A DNA stretch of 64,000 bases from Doris montereyensis. Lineage: Eukaryota > Mollusca > Gastropoda > Nudibranchia > Dorididae. The stretch lies in contig JAXRKP010000188.1 of the NCBI GenBank assembly GCA_037039925.1, positions 194,501 through 258,500 on the forward strand, given 5' to 3'. The notes below the pieces were generated by a model, which saw only the letters and a list, made by a program, of their open reading frames with translations, had not been told where the DNA came from and made no database searches. Each line of letters starts with the position of its first letter. Within the stretch, counting starts at the first letter, position 1. A program made the translations under genes and the position numbers. Below are positions 25,001-40,000 of this stretch, piece by piece.

Positions 25001-28000
25001 CTGGAACCGAAAATCATAACGTTTAGGGGAAATGCTATCATTTCTAAATTTGCTACCCAATCGTTTTGAAATGTTATGCAATATTGTCCCCCCTGGTTCA
25101 AGCGAATAGAATCAATTGATCAATGGGGATAATATTACACCCTGAATGCGTCCTTTTTTCCTTTTAATTTTAGATATGATGAGATGCATTAGTGGTGAAA
25201 ATCTTATAAATTCTTTCATTGTCTTTGCCTGTAGTTACAGTTTTTATAAATTCTTTCATTGTCTTTGCCTTTGGTTAAAGTTTTTATAAATTCTTTCATT
25301 GTCTTTGCCTTTAGTTACAGTTTTTTTGTTTGTCATTTTTGTCTTAAGATTAGACTGTGTACACTAGTGTCAGTCTTGAAGTAAACAGATGTAACTAAGA
25401 AATGGTCGGGAGAGAGAGAAGAAAAGACTGAGGAAAAGACAAATGGATAAGCAGGTGTCATTTACTTTTTTGTTGTTGTGTTTATTCTTTTTGTTTATTT
25501 TGTTTGTTTGTTTACGACTTTCGGGCAGTGTTGATCATAGTTATGTGTTAGTTGCTAATTTTATCCATCCCATTTTTAAGAACTATCTGTGCCACAGTTT
25601 TGACACCTTTGATACTATTTCTTTCTCTACAGAAATAGCATTCTCATTCATTTAAATGATAACAGAGACAAGTTCAACCTACTTGTGTGAGTATTAAAAG
25701 ATATCAAATTATCGAAATATGTTTTCTTAGCAACAGTTCAATATAGAGTTGAGGTATGTTTTAAACGGTGTTTGTGTTTTATCAACACAAGGTAAAAGAT
25801 CACCTTGCTTTGCTTTTAAACAGACTTGAAAGATTTGTCATACAGGAGGTACGGTGTGCTGATGCATTTCACTTCATGCTTTTCCAACACTCTGTGGTCC
25901 ACACACAAGATCTTGGCCTCTCAACCAAACGGTTGGGGGATCAAGATCCAACAGTTGACAAGTTTTATCAAGTTTTTAATTTTTTTAGTAAAACCCATGG
26001 ATTGACATCTAGTCCCATCGGAGACGAACAATAAAAGGTTCTGAATACAGATAAAGAAATATACCCTAAGCCTGTTGTAGAACTATCATTGTAATCAAGG
26101 CTCTGACTCTATAGATGTTTATGGGGGTCCTAATATTATATTTTTTTGAACACCCTGTGCTTTGTACACAGCATGGAGGTCATAATGATTGTTATTTTGT
26201 ACACAGCATGGAGGTCATAATGATTGTTGTTTTGTACACAGCATGGAGGTCATAATGATTGTTATTTTGTACACAGCATGGAGGTCATAATGATTGTTAT
26301 TTTGTACACAGCAGGGAGGTCATAATGATTGTTATTTTGTACACAGCAGGGAGGTCATAATGATTGTTATTTTGTACACAGCATGGAGGTCATAATGATT
26401 GTTATTTTGTACACAGCAGGGAGGTCATAATGATTGTTATTTTGTACACAGCAGGGAGGTCATAATGATTGTTATTTTGTACACAGCATGGAGGTCATAA
26501 TGATTGTTATTTTGTACACAGCAGGGAGGTCATAATGATTGTTATTTTGTACACAGCAGGGAGGTCATAATGATTGTTATTTTGTACACAGCAGGGAGGT
26601 CATAATGATTGTTATTTTGTACACAGCAGGGAGGTCATAATGATTGTTATTTTGTACACAGCATGGAGGTCATAATGATTGTTATTTTGTACACAGCAGG
26701 AGGTCATAATGATTGTTATTTTGTACACAGCAGGGAGGTCATAATGATTGTTATTTTGTACACAGCAGGGAGGTCATAATGATTGTTATTTTGTACACAG
26801 CAGGGAGGTCATAATGATTGTTATTTTGTACACAGCAGGGAGGTCATAATGATTGTTATTTTGTACACAGCAGGGAGGTCATAATGATTGTTATTTTGTA
26901 CACAGCAGGGAGGTCATAATGATTGTTGTTTTTTACACAGTAGGGAGGTCATAATGATTGTTATTTTGTACACAGCAGGGAGGTCATAATGATTGTTATT
27001 TTGTACACAGCAGGGAGGTCATAATGATTGTTATTTTGTACACAGCAGGGGAGGTCATAATGATTGTTATTTTTACACAGCAGGGAGGTCATAATGATTG
27101 TGGTTTTTTACACAGCAGGGAGGTCATAATGATTGTTATTTTGTACACAGCAGGGAGGTCATAATGATTGTTCATTTTGTTATTTTGTACACAGCAGGGA
27201 GGTCATAATGATTGTTATTTTGTACACAGCAGGAGGTCATAATGATTGTTATTTTGTACACAGTAGGAGGTCATAATGATTGTTATTTTGTACACAGCAG
27301 GGAGGTCATAATGATTGTTATTTTGTACACAGCAGGGAGGTCATAATGATTGTTATTTTGTACACAGCAGGGAGGTCATAATGATTGTTATTTTGTACAC
27401 AGCAGGAAGGTCATAATGATTGTTATTTTGTACACAGCAGGGAGGTCATAATGATTGTTTTTTTACACAGCAGGGAGGTCATAATGATTGTTGTTTTGTA
27501 CACAGCATGGAGGTCATAATGATTGTTATTTTGTACACAGCATGGAGGTCATAATGATTGTTGTTTTGTACACAGCAGGGAGGTCATAATGATTGTTGTT
27601 TTGTACACAGCTTGGAGGTCATAATGATTGTTGTTTTGTACACAGCATGGAGGTCATAATGATTGTTGTTTTGTACACAGCATGGAGGTCATAATGATTG
27701 TTATTTTGTACACAGCATGGAGGTCATAATGATTGTTGTTTTGTACACAGCATGGAGGTCACAGCATAATAATGATTGTTGTTTTGTACACAGCATGGAG
27801 GTCATAATGATTGTTGTTTTGTACACAGCATGGAGGTCATAATGATTGTTGTTTTGTACACAGCATGGAGGTCATAATGATTGTTGTTTTGTACACAAGC
27901 ATGGAGGTCATAATGATTGTTGTTTTGTACACAGCATGGAGGTCATAATGATTGTTATTTTGTACACAGCATGGAGGTCATAATGATTGTTATTTTGTAC

Positions 28001-31000
28001 ACAGCATGGAGGTCATAATGATTATTATTTTGTACACAGCTTGGAGGTCATAATGATTGTTGTTTTGTACACAGCATGGAGGTCATAATGATTGTTATTT
28101 TGTACACAGCTTGGAGGTCATAATGATTGTTGTTTTGTACACAGCATGGAGGTCATAATGATTGTTATTTTGTACACAGCAAGGAGGTCATAATGATTGT
28201 TATTTTGTACACAGCTTGGAGGTCATAATGATTGTTGTTTTGTACACAGCTTGGAGGTCATAATGATTGTTGTTTTGTACACAGCTTGGAGGTCATAATG
28301 ATTGTTGTTTTGTACACAGCATGTAAGTCATAATGATTGTTATTTTGCACACAGCATGGAGGTCATAATGATTGTTATTTTCCTTCAAGGCTCTGACAAC
28401 CCATAGAACTAGAGCGTATCTCAGTTTCTATAGCGTGAAGTGGAACAGATGATACTAACCCCCTCCTGGACAGGATGCTAGTTTGAAGCAGATATTTACT
28501 CCCAACCTGGTGCTTGTACCCATTTACATTTAGGTTATAGAGAAAGTGCATGTTAGGTGCATTGCTAGGATTTGAAACCAAGAGCTTGTGGTCCCAAGTC
28601 AGGCAACCTAACCACTGGGCCACTGATGTCACCATAATGAGTGTACTGATTTCCTGTCCTTGTGCTTTATGCTACGACTCACAGGATAAATAATACTGGG
28701 TTTTTTTGTGGTTATATTATAACAAATGTCTGGGATGTTGTTTTAAATTTTTTTTAACTAAGATTATGTCTGTTATACGGTTCTTATGGTTGGACTTCAT
28801 TTGGTTTTTTTGGGTTGTTGTCTTTTTATCTCATCCTTCAGCATGTTGGTTTAAAATATCAGAAAAAGAACACATTCTCTGACAGTTTCTTTGTCTAAAA
28901 ATCATTTAAAATTGTTTATATCATGCAGATACATGACCCAGAAGCTATTTGCCTTTGTCAATGGTGAATGTGCCGCAGAGAGTCCTGATAATCCAATGTT
29001 CCAGGAAGTTCTTCTACCTGGACATCTCATGCAGATGGTTTTGAAGGTAATGTCAAAGAATGTAATTTTTTTCTTTTCTTTTTCTATATAGTAGAGTCCA
29101 TGGTCGAGGGGTTAGGCTGCCGGACTTGGGATCATGATGTCTCAGGTTCGAATACTGGCAAAGCTATTTCTGACTTTGTGTTCCTTGAGAAAGACGTTTA
29201 ATAATCAACCAAGCAATATTGTTGAGTATAGGAGAGCTGCTCCAAAGCCATAACAGATGCAGAGCCGAGTATGATGTGGTCGATTTGTGTAAGAGGAAAA
29301 TATAACTAATGGCTGTGCTGTTTCCTCCCCCTCCCCATTCCATAATGCTGATTTTGTTTTCAATACTGTTGTATTCTGTTCATATTGCAAAATATTTTTA
29401 GAAATGATGCATCGCAAAGTTTTCTTTATACAAGCTCATAACTCTTCATTGGGCCTTCAAGGTGACGGTAAATATTAGTGCAATTGAATCTGCTTAATCA
29501 AAGTTGTGCGGGCACAGGCAAAGCATTTGGATTGACTGGGAATTTGGATTAGCCAAAAATGCCTGATTTAGATCTACTAACAGTTGTGGCGTGTAAAATA
29601 TGTAAACTGAGTGCAAAAACTGCCCTCTGCATAATTTTATATACAGGTTAGGGACCAATGACCCTGAGTTTGGTTGATACATCAAGATCTTTATGCTTGT
29701 GTGAAGACATCTTGTCAACTGATGTGAATCTACAATTTGCGCCCTCTAATGTCCCATGATGCATTGCGCAATCTCTTAGATTGGTGGTAACTCTTTTGCG
29801 TGGCTGTTTTTTACCAGTGCTATTCATTGTATAGTGACAGCAGAAGACATACGCGCTGACTTAAACATTTAAATGTTATCTATCTAAACATGTGAATCAA
29901 CATATATGATTAGATTTATTTACATTTGCAGCATAAAATTGTGGGAAAATAGTTGCTATGGCATCTTCGACATCCTATGTGTGTCATTTCACGACTTATT
30001 CTTGCCAGTGCCAGCCGGGAGAGTAGAGCGCTAGATCTACTTATTCGTTCTAGTATTTTCACCCTTTCGTTTTTTAGAAATCTAAATTGCTCAAGTCCAA
30101 CTATCTTGTGTTGCCATAGAATCTGATTAATAATTGGGTTTTTTTATATCACTCTTGAAAAAAAAAAATATGTTGTATCTCCTGTGTCTAAATCTTTCAA
30201 CACTTGCCATACCTGGGAATTTGGTAAAAGCCAATTTTGAATAAGCTGTTCCGGCTGTAAATGTTTGTTGGTGCTTTTTATTCCAAATTGTATTTTAATC
30301 CGTGACCCATGTTTTTGCGTTTTTTTAGGACAAATTAGAGCAGTGGATGCTGGGACTCAAGTTAGGCTTTGAGAAAACTTACAAGAAAAGAGGGAAAAAG
30401 GAGAGCGTACAAGGTGAGTAAAGCATTGTATAACGAGAGCATGTCTTCTCAAGTTTGTGCATTTGAAAATCTAGTTTAAACCACGTCAGGAGAAATCTGT
30501 TGTCAGTCATACCTTTCACAAGGATGAGTTTTTCTTTAGTTTTACATTCTTGTTTACTAGTGTTCTTGTTTTTGTTTTACATTCTTGTTTACTAGTGTTC
30601 TTGTTTTTGTTTTACATTCTCGTTTACTAGTGTTCTTGTTTGAATTTTACATTCTTGTTTACTAATGTTCTTGTTTGAGTTTTACATTCTTGTTTACTAG
30701 TGTTCTTGTTTTTGTTTTACATTCTTGTTTACTAGTGTTCTTGTTTTAGTTTTACATTCTTGTTTACTAATGTTCTTGTTTGAGTTTTACATTCTTGTTT
30801 ACTAGTGTTCTTGTTTGAGTTTTACATTCTTGTTTACTAGTGTTCTTGTTTGAATTTTGCATTCTTGTTTACTAGTGTTCTTGTTTTTGTTTTACATTCT
30901 TGTTTACTAATGTTCTTGTCCACTAGTGTTCTTGTTTTTGTTTTACATTCTTGTTTACTAGTGTTCTTGTTTTAGTTTTACATTCTTGTTTACTTATGTT

Positions 31001-34000
31001 CTTGTTTTTGTTTTACATTCTTGTTTACTAATGTTCTTGTTTTTGTTTTACATTCTTGTTTACTAGTGTTCTTGTTTTAGTTTTACATTCTTGTTTACTA
31101 GTGTTCTTGTTTTAGTTTTACATTCTTGTTTACTAGTGTTCTTGTTTTTGTTTTACATTCTTGTTTACTAGTGTTCTTGTTTTAGTTTTACATTCTTGTT
31201 TACTAGTGTTCTTGTTTGAATTTTGCATTCTTGTTTACTAGTGTTCTTGTTTTTGTTTTACATTCTTGTTTACTAATGTTCTTGTTCACTAGTGTTCTTG
31301 TTTTTGTTTTAAATTCTTGTTTACTAGTGTTCTTGTTTTAGTTTTAAATTCATGTTTACTTGTGTTCTTGTTTTTGTTTTACATTCTTGTTCACTAGTGT
31401 TTTTGTTTGAGTTTTACATTCTTGTTTACTAGTGTTCTTGTTTTGTTTTTGTTTGTTTTAGTGTTCTTGTTTACTAGTGTTCTTGTTTTAGTTTTACATT
31501 CTTGTTTACTAGTGTTCTTGTTTTTGTTTTACATTCTTGTTCACTAGTGTTTTTGTTCTAGTTTTACATTCTTGTTTACTAGTGTTCTTGTTTTGTTTTT
31601 GTTTGTTTTAGTGTTCTTGTTTTAGTTTTATATGCTTGTTTACTAGTGTTCTTGTTTTGTTTTTGTTTGTTTTAGTGTTCTTGTTTTGTTTTTGTTTGTT
31701 TTAGTGTTCTTGTTTTAGTTTTATATGCTTGTTTACTAGTGTTCTTGTTTTTGTTTTTTGTTTGTTTTAGTGTTCTTGTTTTGTTTTTGTTTGTTTTAGT
31801 GTTCTTGTTTTAGTTTTATATGCTTGTTTACTTGTGTTCTAGTTTTGTTTTTGTTTGTTTTAGTGTTGTTATGTTTTTGTTTGTTTTAGTGTTCTTGTTT
31901 TAGTTTTATATGCTTGTTTACTAGTGTTCTTGTTTTGTTTTTGTTTGTTTTAGTGTTCTTGCTATGTTTTTGTTTGTTTTAGTGTTCTTGTTATGTTTTT
32001 TAGTTTGTTTTAGTGTTCTTGTTTTGTTTTTGTTTGTTTTAGTGTTCTTGTTTTGTTTTATATGCTTGTTTACTTGTGTTCTAGTTTTGTTTTTGTTTGT
32101 TTTAGTGTTGTTATGTTTTTGTTTGTTTTAGTGTTCTTGTTTTAGTTTTATATGCTTGTTTACTAGTGTTCTTGTTTTGTTTTTGTTTGTTTTAGTGTTC
32201 TTGCTATGTTTTTGTTTGTTTTAGTGTTCTTGTTTTAGTTTTATATGCTTGTTTACTAGTGTTCTTGTTTTGTTTTTGTTTGTTTTAGTGTTCTTGCTAT
32301 GTTTTTGTTTGTTTTAGTGTTCTTGTTATGTTTTTGTTTGTTTTAGTGTTCTTGTTTTGTTTTTGTTTGTTTTAGTGTTCTTGTTTTAGTTTTATATGCT
32401 TGTTTACTTGTGTTCTAGTTTTGTTTTTTTAGTTTGTTTTAGTGTTCTAGTTTTGTTTTTAGGTTTGTTTTAATGTTCTTGTTTTGTTTGTTTTAGTTTT
32501 TGTTGTTGTGTCTACTCTAGAGTCTACCTCCTACTCATTACAATCCAAAATGTGTGTAGAGCAGAAAATCATTTTCTGTGTCATCCCAACAGGTCTCCTC
32601 AAGATTGTCATGAGAGACAATTTTCACTCAGTGCTTTTTCCAGAGCTATGCAATATCTGCTTTCAACGGGAATCTCAACTCCAAGACTGGATTAGGAATC
32701 ATGCAGGTTTGTGCTGCCCTAGTGGAAATGTCTTTTAGGCACTTTAAAGAGAAACGTTTTTTCTCTCATAGAATCAGTGGGAGGCAGGTGAAATTTAGAA
32801 AGATGACTAGATGTGTGTATGTCAAAATAGGTAGATGTGTGTATGTCAAAATAGGTAGATGTGTGTATGTCAAAATAGGTAGATGTGTGTATGTCAAAAT
32901 AGAGATGTGTTATGTCAAAATAGGTAGATGTGTATGTCAAAATAGGTAGATGTGTATGTCAAAATAGGTAGATGTGTGTATGTCAAAATAGGTAGATGTG
33001 TGTATGTCAAAATAGGGGTAGATGTGTGGTCTAGCAATGGATTATACTCTAGATGTAGTCAATCATGGTTTTTAAACCAGACTGTAAACTCAAAATGTTA
33101 GGATAGTTCTTTTGTCAAAATAGGTAGACGTTGTATGTCAAAATATTGAAATTACTTCCTCAAAATAAATAAATATTTTCAGTAATCAAAATATGTCAAG
33201 TTAACTAAAATATTCCGAATTTCTCTAGCCGTGATGGAAGTTATAAACTGCCAATGCTACAAGTGTGGGTCAATCTGTTTTTTCAATGGGTAGACTTAAA
33301 ACTCAGAATTAATTCAACTATCAGGAACACAGACCATAAGTAAATCTAAGGGTACTTTTACATGATCAGTCAAAACAACACTTGTAAGATTTTCTATTTT
33401 CAACTAAATAAATATTTTCAAAATATGACCTAAACAAGTCATGTAATCAAAATATTAATTTTCTCTCAAAATGAGAAAAAGTTTTGAAAAACTAGTCCAG
33501 GAGCATTTGAAAGTTATTTTTATCTGTGTTTGTAGGTTTAGCATCAAAAACCAGACTAAGTAAATCTAAGGCTATCTCCAGATCATTAACTTTACAAGCT
33601 ATCAAGTCAAAGACTAATTTTACCAAACTAGTAAATCAAAGGTAACTTTACCAAGTCAGTAAGACAAAGACCTGTATGCCAGATTTTCTATTTTCTTTTG
33701 CATAAATTGAAGTTCACCAACATAAGTGACATTCTAATTTTTCCAAGTCAGCAAGTCAAAATATTAGGGTTGACTCAAATAATTTTATCAGAAGTCAAAG
33801 ACATTTTTTCAAGTCTGTCAAAGGCTAATTTTTCCAAATCAGCAAGACAAAAAGCTTATTTTTTCCAAGTCAGCAAGTCAAAATTTACTAAGTCAGCAAG
33901 TCAAATAATTTTAAAGTCTAAGTCTACTTTTACTAAGTCAGTAAGTCAAAGGCTAATTTTTACCAAGTCAGCAAGTCAAAGGCTAATTTTTTTCCAAGTC

Positions 34001-37000
34001 TAGTAAGTCAAAGGCTTTTTTTCATCAAGTCAAAGCTAATTTTTCCAAGTCAGTAAGTCAAAGGCTAATTTTACATTTTACCAAGTCAGTAAGTCAAAGG
34101 CTAATTTTACATTTTACCAAGTCAGCAAGTTAAAGGCTACTTTTACCAAGTCAGCAAGTCAAAGGCTACTTTTACCAAGTCAGCAAGTCAAAGGCTACTT
34201 TTACTAAGTCAGCAAGTCAAAGGCTACTTTTACCAAGTCAATTCAATTACATTCAAATACTTTTATTTCATCCCAGATGGAAATTTTGTTTTCAGCAAGC
34301 CAAAGGTTAATTTTTCCAAGTCAGCAAGTCAAAGGCTAATTTTCCCAAGTAAGAAAGCCAAAGTCAGCAAGTCAATTTCCTGGTATCCTCTTCCTCCTTG
34401 TCCCCGTTTATGCTTTCGTAATGTTTAAAGCTTTGTTCTTTCTGTTTTCACAGACTAGAGGCTTTGCAGTAGTAGCTGACAAATTGAACTTTTTACGTTA
34501 CCTATCACACTTCAGAGCAGTACATTTTCAGAGGTTCTATTTTACAGAGATGAGGACGACGTCTGTGCGGAAACTTCTTCCCGAAGCATGGGGTTTAAAG
34601 TTTCTCTGTCCCGTTTCCTATCTATTAGGCCTTTCATTTCTATTTCATATTCCTCTTCACTATGTATGAACATGAAGATAAGTGTTATGAACATAAAGAT
34701 AAGTGTTATGAACATGAAGATAAGTGTTATGAACATAAAGATAAGTGTTATGAACATGAATATAAGTGTTATGAACATGAAGATAAGTGTTATGAACATA
34801 CAGATAAGTGTTATGAACATAAATATAAGTGTTATGAACATGAAGATAAGTGTTATGAACATAAAGATAAGTCTTATGAACATAAAGATAAGTGTTATGA
34901 ACATAAAGATAAGTGTTATGAACATAAAGATAAGTATGAACATGAAGATTAGTGTTATGAACATAAAGATAAGTATGAACATGAAGATAAATGTTATGAA
35001 CATAAAGATTAGTGTTATGAACATAAAGATAAGTATGAACTTAAAGATAAGTATGAACATGAAGATAAATGTTATGAACATAAAGATTAGTGTTATGAAC
35101 ATAAAGATTAGTGTTATGAACATGAAGGTTAGTGTTATGAACATAAAGATTAGTGTTATGAACATGAAGATTAGTATTATGAACATGAAGATTAGTATTA
35201 TGAACATGAAGATTAGTGTTATGAACATGAAGATTAGTATTATGAACATGAAGATTCGTGATATGAACATGAAGATAATTGTTAGGAACATGAATATGTG
35301 TTACGAACTTAAAGATAAATGTTACAAACATGAAGATTAGTTTTACGGACATAAAGATTAGTGTTACGGGAATAAAGATAAGTGTTATGAACTTATAAGT
35401 GTTAGGAATATGAAGATAAGCGTTAGGAACATGAAGATAAGTGTAGTGAACATAAAGATAAGTGTTACTGAACACGAAGATTAGTGTTACGGACATAAAG
35501 ATAAGTGTTATGAACTTATAAGTGTTAGGAATATGGAGATAAGTGTTAGGAACCTGCAGATAGGTGTTATGAACATGGAGATAATTGTTATGAACCAGAA
35601 GATATTATTATTACGATTACGGAGATAATTGTTACAAACATAAAGATAATTGTTAGAAATAACTGTTACGATAATGAAGATAATTGTTACTGAGCATGAA
35701 GATAATATTTGAAATTGAAAAGATATGCCATTGATTCTCCTAGAATTAAAGAAAAACTCCTGGAATTTCCAAAAACAGTTTGGTTTTTCTGATTCATATG
35801 AGACGCGGCCTTCTGGAACATCAAATGATTTTACTTCAATCTTATCGGTGTTGTAGCACTTTTGAAAAGAAAATAATTTAAAACAAAGACATCGAACCTC
35901 TGAAGTAAACTTAAAGAGGAAAGAAGTTTGTGACAAGTTTGGCATTTTAAGATGTTTTTACTTTTACAAATTTATACCAAGTTACCTCCTCGTAGTTAAG
36001 ATTCTTAAAATGAAAAATTAATGTTATTCCGTAGAATTGGTGGATTTGAAACTATTTTATTGTTAATGACTCTCAGCTAAAGGACTGAGATTGACAAACA
36101 CATCTGTTTTGTCTCTTTTTAATGTATTGTAATTTGTTATTGTTTAAGAACGGCAGATTTCATTTCTTCTTTAAATAAAAAAAGTCCTTATAATATGCAT
36201 TTTTCACTGAAATATTGGTTTGCTCTCTTTGCTTCCTCAGGTTTCCTCTGTCCAGTACACACACCTGATGGCACCCCGTGTGGGCTGTTAAATCATATGA
36301 CTGTCGCCTGCAGGGTTGGTACAGCTCTCTTTGACTTGACATTTATTCATGTGAACAACAAATCCAAGTCCAATTTTTTATCATAAGTGAAAGTTTAGAG
36401 AAATGTGTTGTGACAAACAAGGGCTTGGTTGTGGCTTTGCTCTGTGCACCAACACCCTGGCAATACGAGGGAATGGTGTTTTTAGAGATAATAATAATAA
36501 GAATAATAAATAACATTTCTATAGTGCATTTACCCATTGTGGAAATAATTTTATGCGCTTTACATGATTGAAAAGTTGAAAAGATAAACACAAAAAATTG
36601 TAGACATAAAAGTATGAAGTAGCAGGCGAAACAATGATACTATTCTATTTACACAAATTGTTTTTAAAATTAACGATAAAAGCAAGGCATTAATAAAACA
36701 TGAAAGCATTACTTCAAATATAGGAAAAATGCATTAAAATACTACATTAGATCAATAAAACTTAATTTGTCAAAAGATGAGTTTTTAAATGTTTTCTAAA
36801 AGTAACAGGACATGTCAATTCCCTAACTGATTTGGGGAGACTGTTCCAGACTTTAGGAGCTGTGTAAGAGAAGGGACCGTTCACCTAGAGATTTTAATTC
36901 ACCTAGACATAAGACTTGTAACCACCTCTTAGGCTATATGGCTGGTTTGAGACTTCGGGGGAAAGAAAGTGGGCTCATAGTTGGGGAAGCACTTGGTGAT

Positions 37001-40000
37001 ACCAAACTTTTTGCCTAGAGGGAGCCACTTTAATTTACCAACAGAGGTCGAGCTTTTACAACAAATTTTACTTTAGTTACTTGTAATAAATTAGGTTCTT
37101 AAAAATCTTTAAAAAGTCTTCTTCTTTTTTTTTTTAATCTTTACTCATACAATGTAGTTACAATGCACAAACCTGACAGAATTATTACATGGATATGTAT
37201 CTTTTTGTTAATTAATTCCTTTCAGGTCGTAAATAGAGAATTTCCACAGACAAATTGCTGTCGGTGTTGATGGAGCTTGGGGTTGTCCCGCTGTCCTCCC
37301 CAACCCGTGGCCAGTCACCGACTGCTATTCCGTCTTGTTGGATGGCAAAGTCGTTGGCGTGATTAGCGGATGGCATGTGGAGAATTTGGTGTCAATGCTC
37401 CGACTTTTTGAAAGTCAAGGGCGAAGGGAGGTAATGTGTGCCATTGAAAGATGTAGTACATGCAGGGCTAAATAGGTTGTTTTTGTATTTGTTTATAGAC
37501 TTACACAGTAAAATGGCTTACGCTTTTGAGTGTGTGATAATATATTTTGATTTGAGAGCCTTGATTTATACATGCTATCAGTAGCTTTATTTTATTATTT
37601 AAAAAGGGTAGAAAAATGTATCTCTTGTACTATGTTGGTTTTTTAGAACAGGTTTAACGTTTTTGTCCCCTAAGGCTGTTCCTTGATTTTAGTCGTGACA
37701 AAAACCTAGAAAATTGGTATCATAATATGAGGAACAGCTTTGTTAGCAGAGGAATAAAATGTATTCAAATTATGTAAGAGATGTTCATGTTATAAGCATA
37801 TTGAACAGGTTTGGGAACAGAAATGGAAGCTCATAGACAATGAGAATGTACTATGCAATTTTTGTGTTGCATTGTTTCCACTCTAAGCAATATTGAGCTC
37901 TCTTGAATTTAAGTAGTTTCTTAAACACTCTTCTTTCATTTTCGTTCATGATCAACTAAGTTTGACATTGTAGTTTGTAATAATTGCTTACATGTACTTT
38001 GTTTTTTTTTTATATATTATGAACAACTAAGTTTGACATTGTAGTTTGTAATAATTGCTTATATGTACTTTGTTTTTTTTTATATATTATGAACAACTAA
38101 GTTTGACATTGTAGTTTGTAATAATTGCTTATATGTACTTTGTTTTTTTATATTATGAACAACTAAGTTTGACATTGTAGTTTGTAATAATTGCTTATAT
38201 GTACTTTGTTTTTTATATATTATGAACAACTAAGTTTGACATTGTAGTTTGTAATAATTGCTTATATGTACTTTGTTTTATATATATATATATATATTTT
38301 AAATGTAGGTACCCCTCATCTAGAAGTTTGCTTTGTGAAAAGGACAGAAGTGGCCAGCCAATACCCTGGCCTTTATCTCTTTTCTTCTGTGGCGCGCATG
38401 GTGCGACCGGTGCTGAACATAAATGCCAATGCAGTTGAGCTGATTGGCATTTTTGAACAAGTGTATTTGGATATCGCCCTGAATAAAAATGAATCCTACA
38501 AAGGGGTATGTCTAACAACTTCTTCATACTTAAAGCTATGTGGCATCTTTTGATAGATACTCTGTGTGTGTCATAATATAAACTTTGGAGCCTTGTGTTG
38601 TGAAAAACAAACATTTCAACTCCGAACATTTGCATCTTACAAGTGCAATGGGGCAAGAATGATCAGCCCGACAATGTTTGAAGCTGTACCTTTAACCTTT
38701 AGCAACTGTCTTTCTTAAGATGGGTCTATAGACCATGATTATTGACATTGCAACTGTCTTTCTTAAGATGGGTCTATATACCATGATTATTGACATTGCA
38801 ACTGTCTTTCTTAAGATGGGTCTATATACCATGATTATTGACATTGCAACTGTCTTTCTTAAGATGGGTCTATATACCATGATTATTGACATTGCAACTG
38901 TCTTTCTTAAGATGGGTCTATATACCATGATTATTGACATTGCAACTGTCTTCCTTAAGATGGGTCTATATACCATGATTATTGACATTGCAACTGTCTT
39001 TCTTAAGATGGGTCTATATACCATGATTATTGACATTGCAACTGTCTTTCTTAAGATGGGTCTATAAACCATGATTATTGACATTGCAACTGTCTTTCTT
39101 AAGATGGGTCTATAGACCATGATCATTGACATTGCAACTGTCTTTCTTAAGATGGGTCTATAGACAATGATCATTGACAAATGCAACTGTCTTTCTTAAG
39201 ATGGGTCTATAAACCATGATTATTGACATTGCAACTGTCTTTCTTAAGATGGGTCTATATACCATGATTATTGACATTGCATGTATACCTACAGGTGTCT
39301 ACTCACCAAGAGCTGTGCGAACAGAATATGCTGAGTTTGCTGGCCAACATGACTCCATTCTCTGACTTCAACCAAAGTCCCAGGAACATGTATCAGTGTC
39401 AGGTAAAGGCTCAGCCACTCTGATAAAATGTGGCTTGATTTTAATGTTTGTAGCAGGTGTTCCTTTGATTCATTGACGGGCACTGCTGGTAGCTCCTGCT
39501 ACTTTCTGTTTATTCTTTTACTTATCTTGCATCTGACTGTTTCCTCCTAATTCACCTTGATATCACCCCATATGGTGGATGGGGTAAATTTTAATGAAAC
39601 AATAGATAAAATCATTTGATTCTGTTGTTATTTGATGTCTCTCTCTGATAACGTTTTGATGTCTCTCACAGCTGCTATCCTATTCATCATAACTCGTCAA
39701 GCGTCAGATCAGTTACCTTTGAAAGGACAGGTATTGTTTTAATTTTCACTCAATCGATTAGTCCCATTTCATTGAGAAAATTAAAAGATCCTTCAAGGCC
39801 ATTACTGCCCATAGAGCTGAAGCTTATACTGGTTTCTATAGCGTAAAATAATCGCGTCCTGGACAGGTAATGCACAGGTAATGCTTGTACCCATTTGCAC
39901 CTGGGTCGAGTGTGAAAAATGTGTGCTAAGTGTCTTTCCCAAGGGCACCTCATGATCCCAAGCCCTGCAGCTTGACCACTCGGCCATCAACACCACATTT

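Noticed and set aside
26155..28378. CRISPR-like regular repeats
   Set aside because: The unit is continuous with no unique spacers, and the host is an animal; it is a plain tandem array.
28560..28640. tRNA gene on the minus strand
   Set aside because: A and B boxes are present but no cloverleaf forms that I can trace; it is continuous with the SINE-A body seen in other copies.
34588..35340. 250-codon open frame on plus and 249-codon frame on minus
   Set aside because: Both run through the 21-bp minisatellite; a unit divisible by three without stops is open on both strands. Low-complexity ISVMNMK repeats, no gene.
35508..35945. 145-codon minus open frame in intron 16
   Set aside because: The right half is repeat-derived and the left half has no recognisable domain or splice context.
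38692..39186. 164-codon minus and 110-codon plus open frames
   Set aside because: Created by the uniform 48-bp minisatellite in intron 19.
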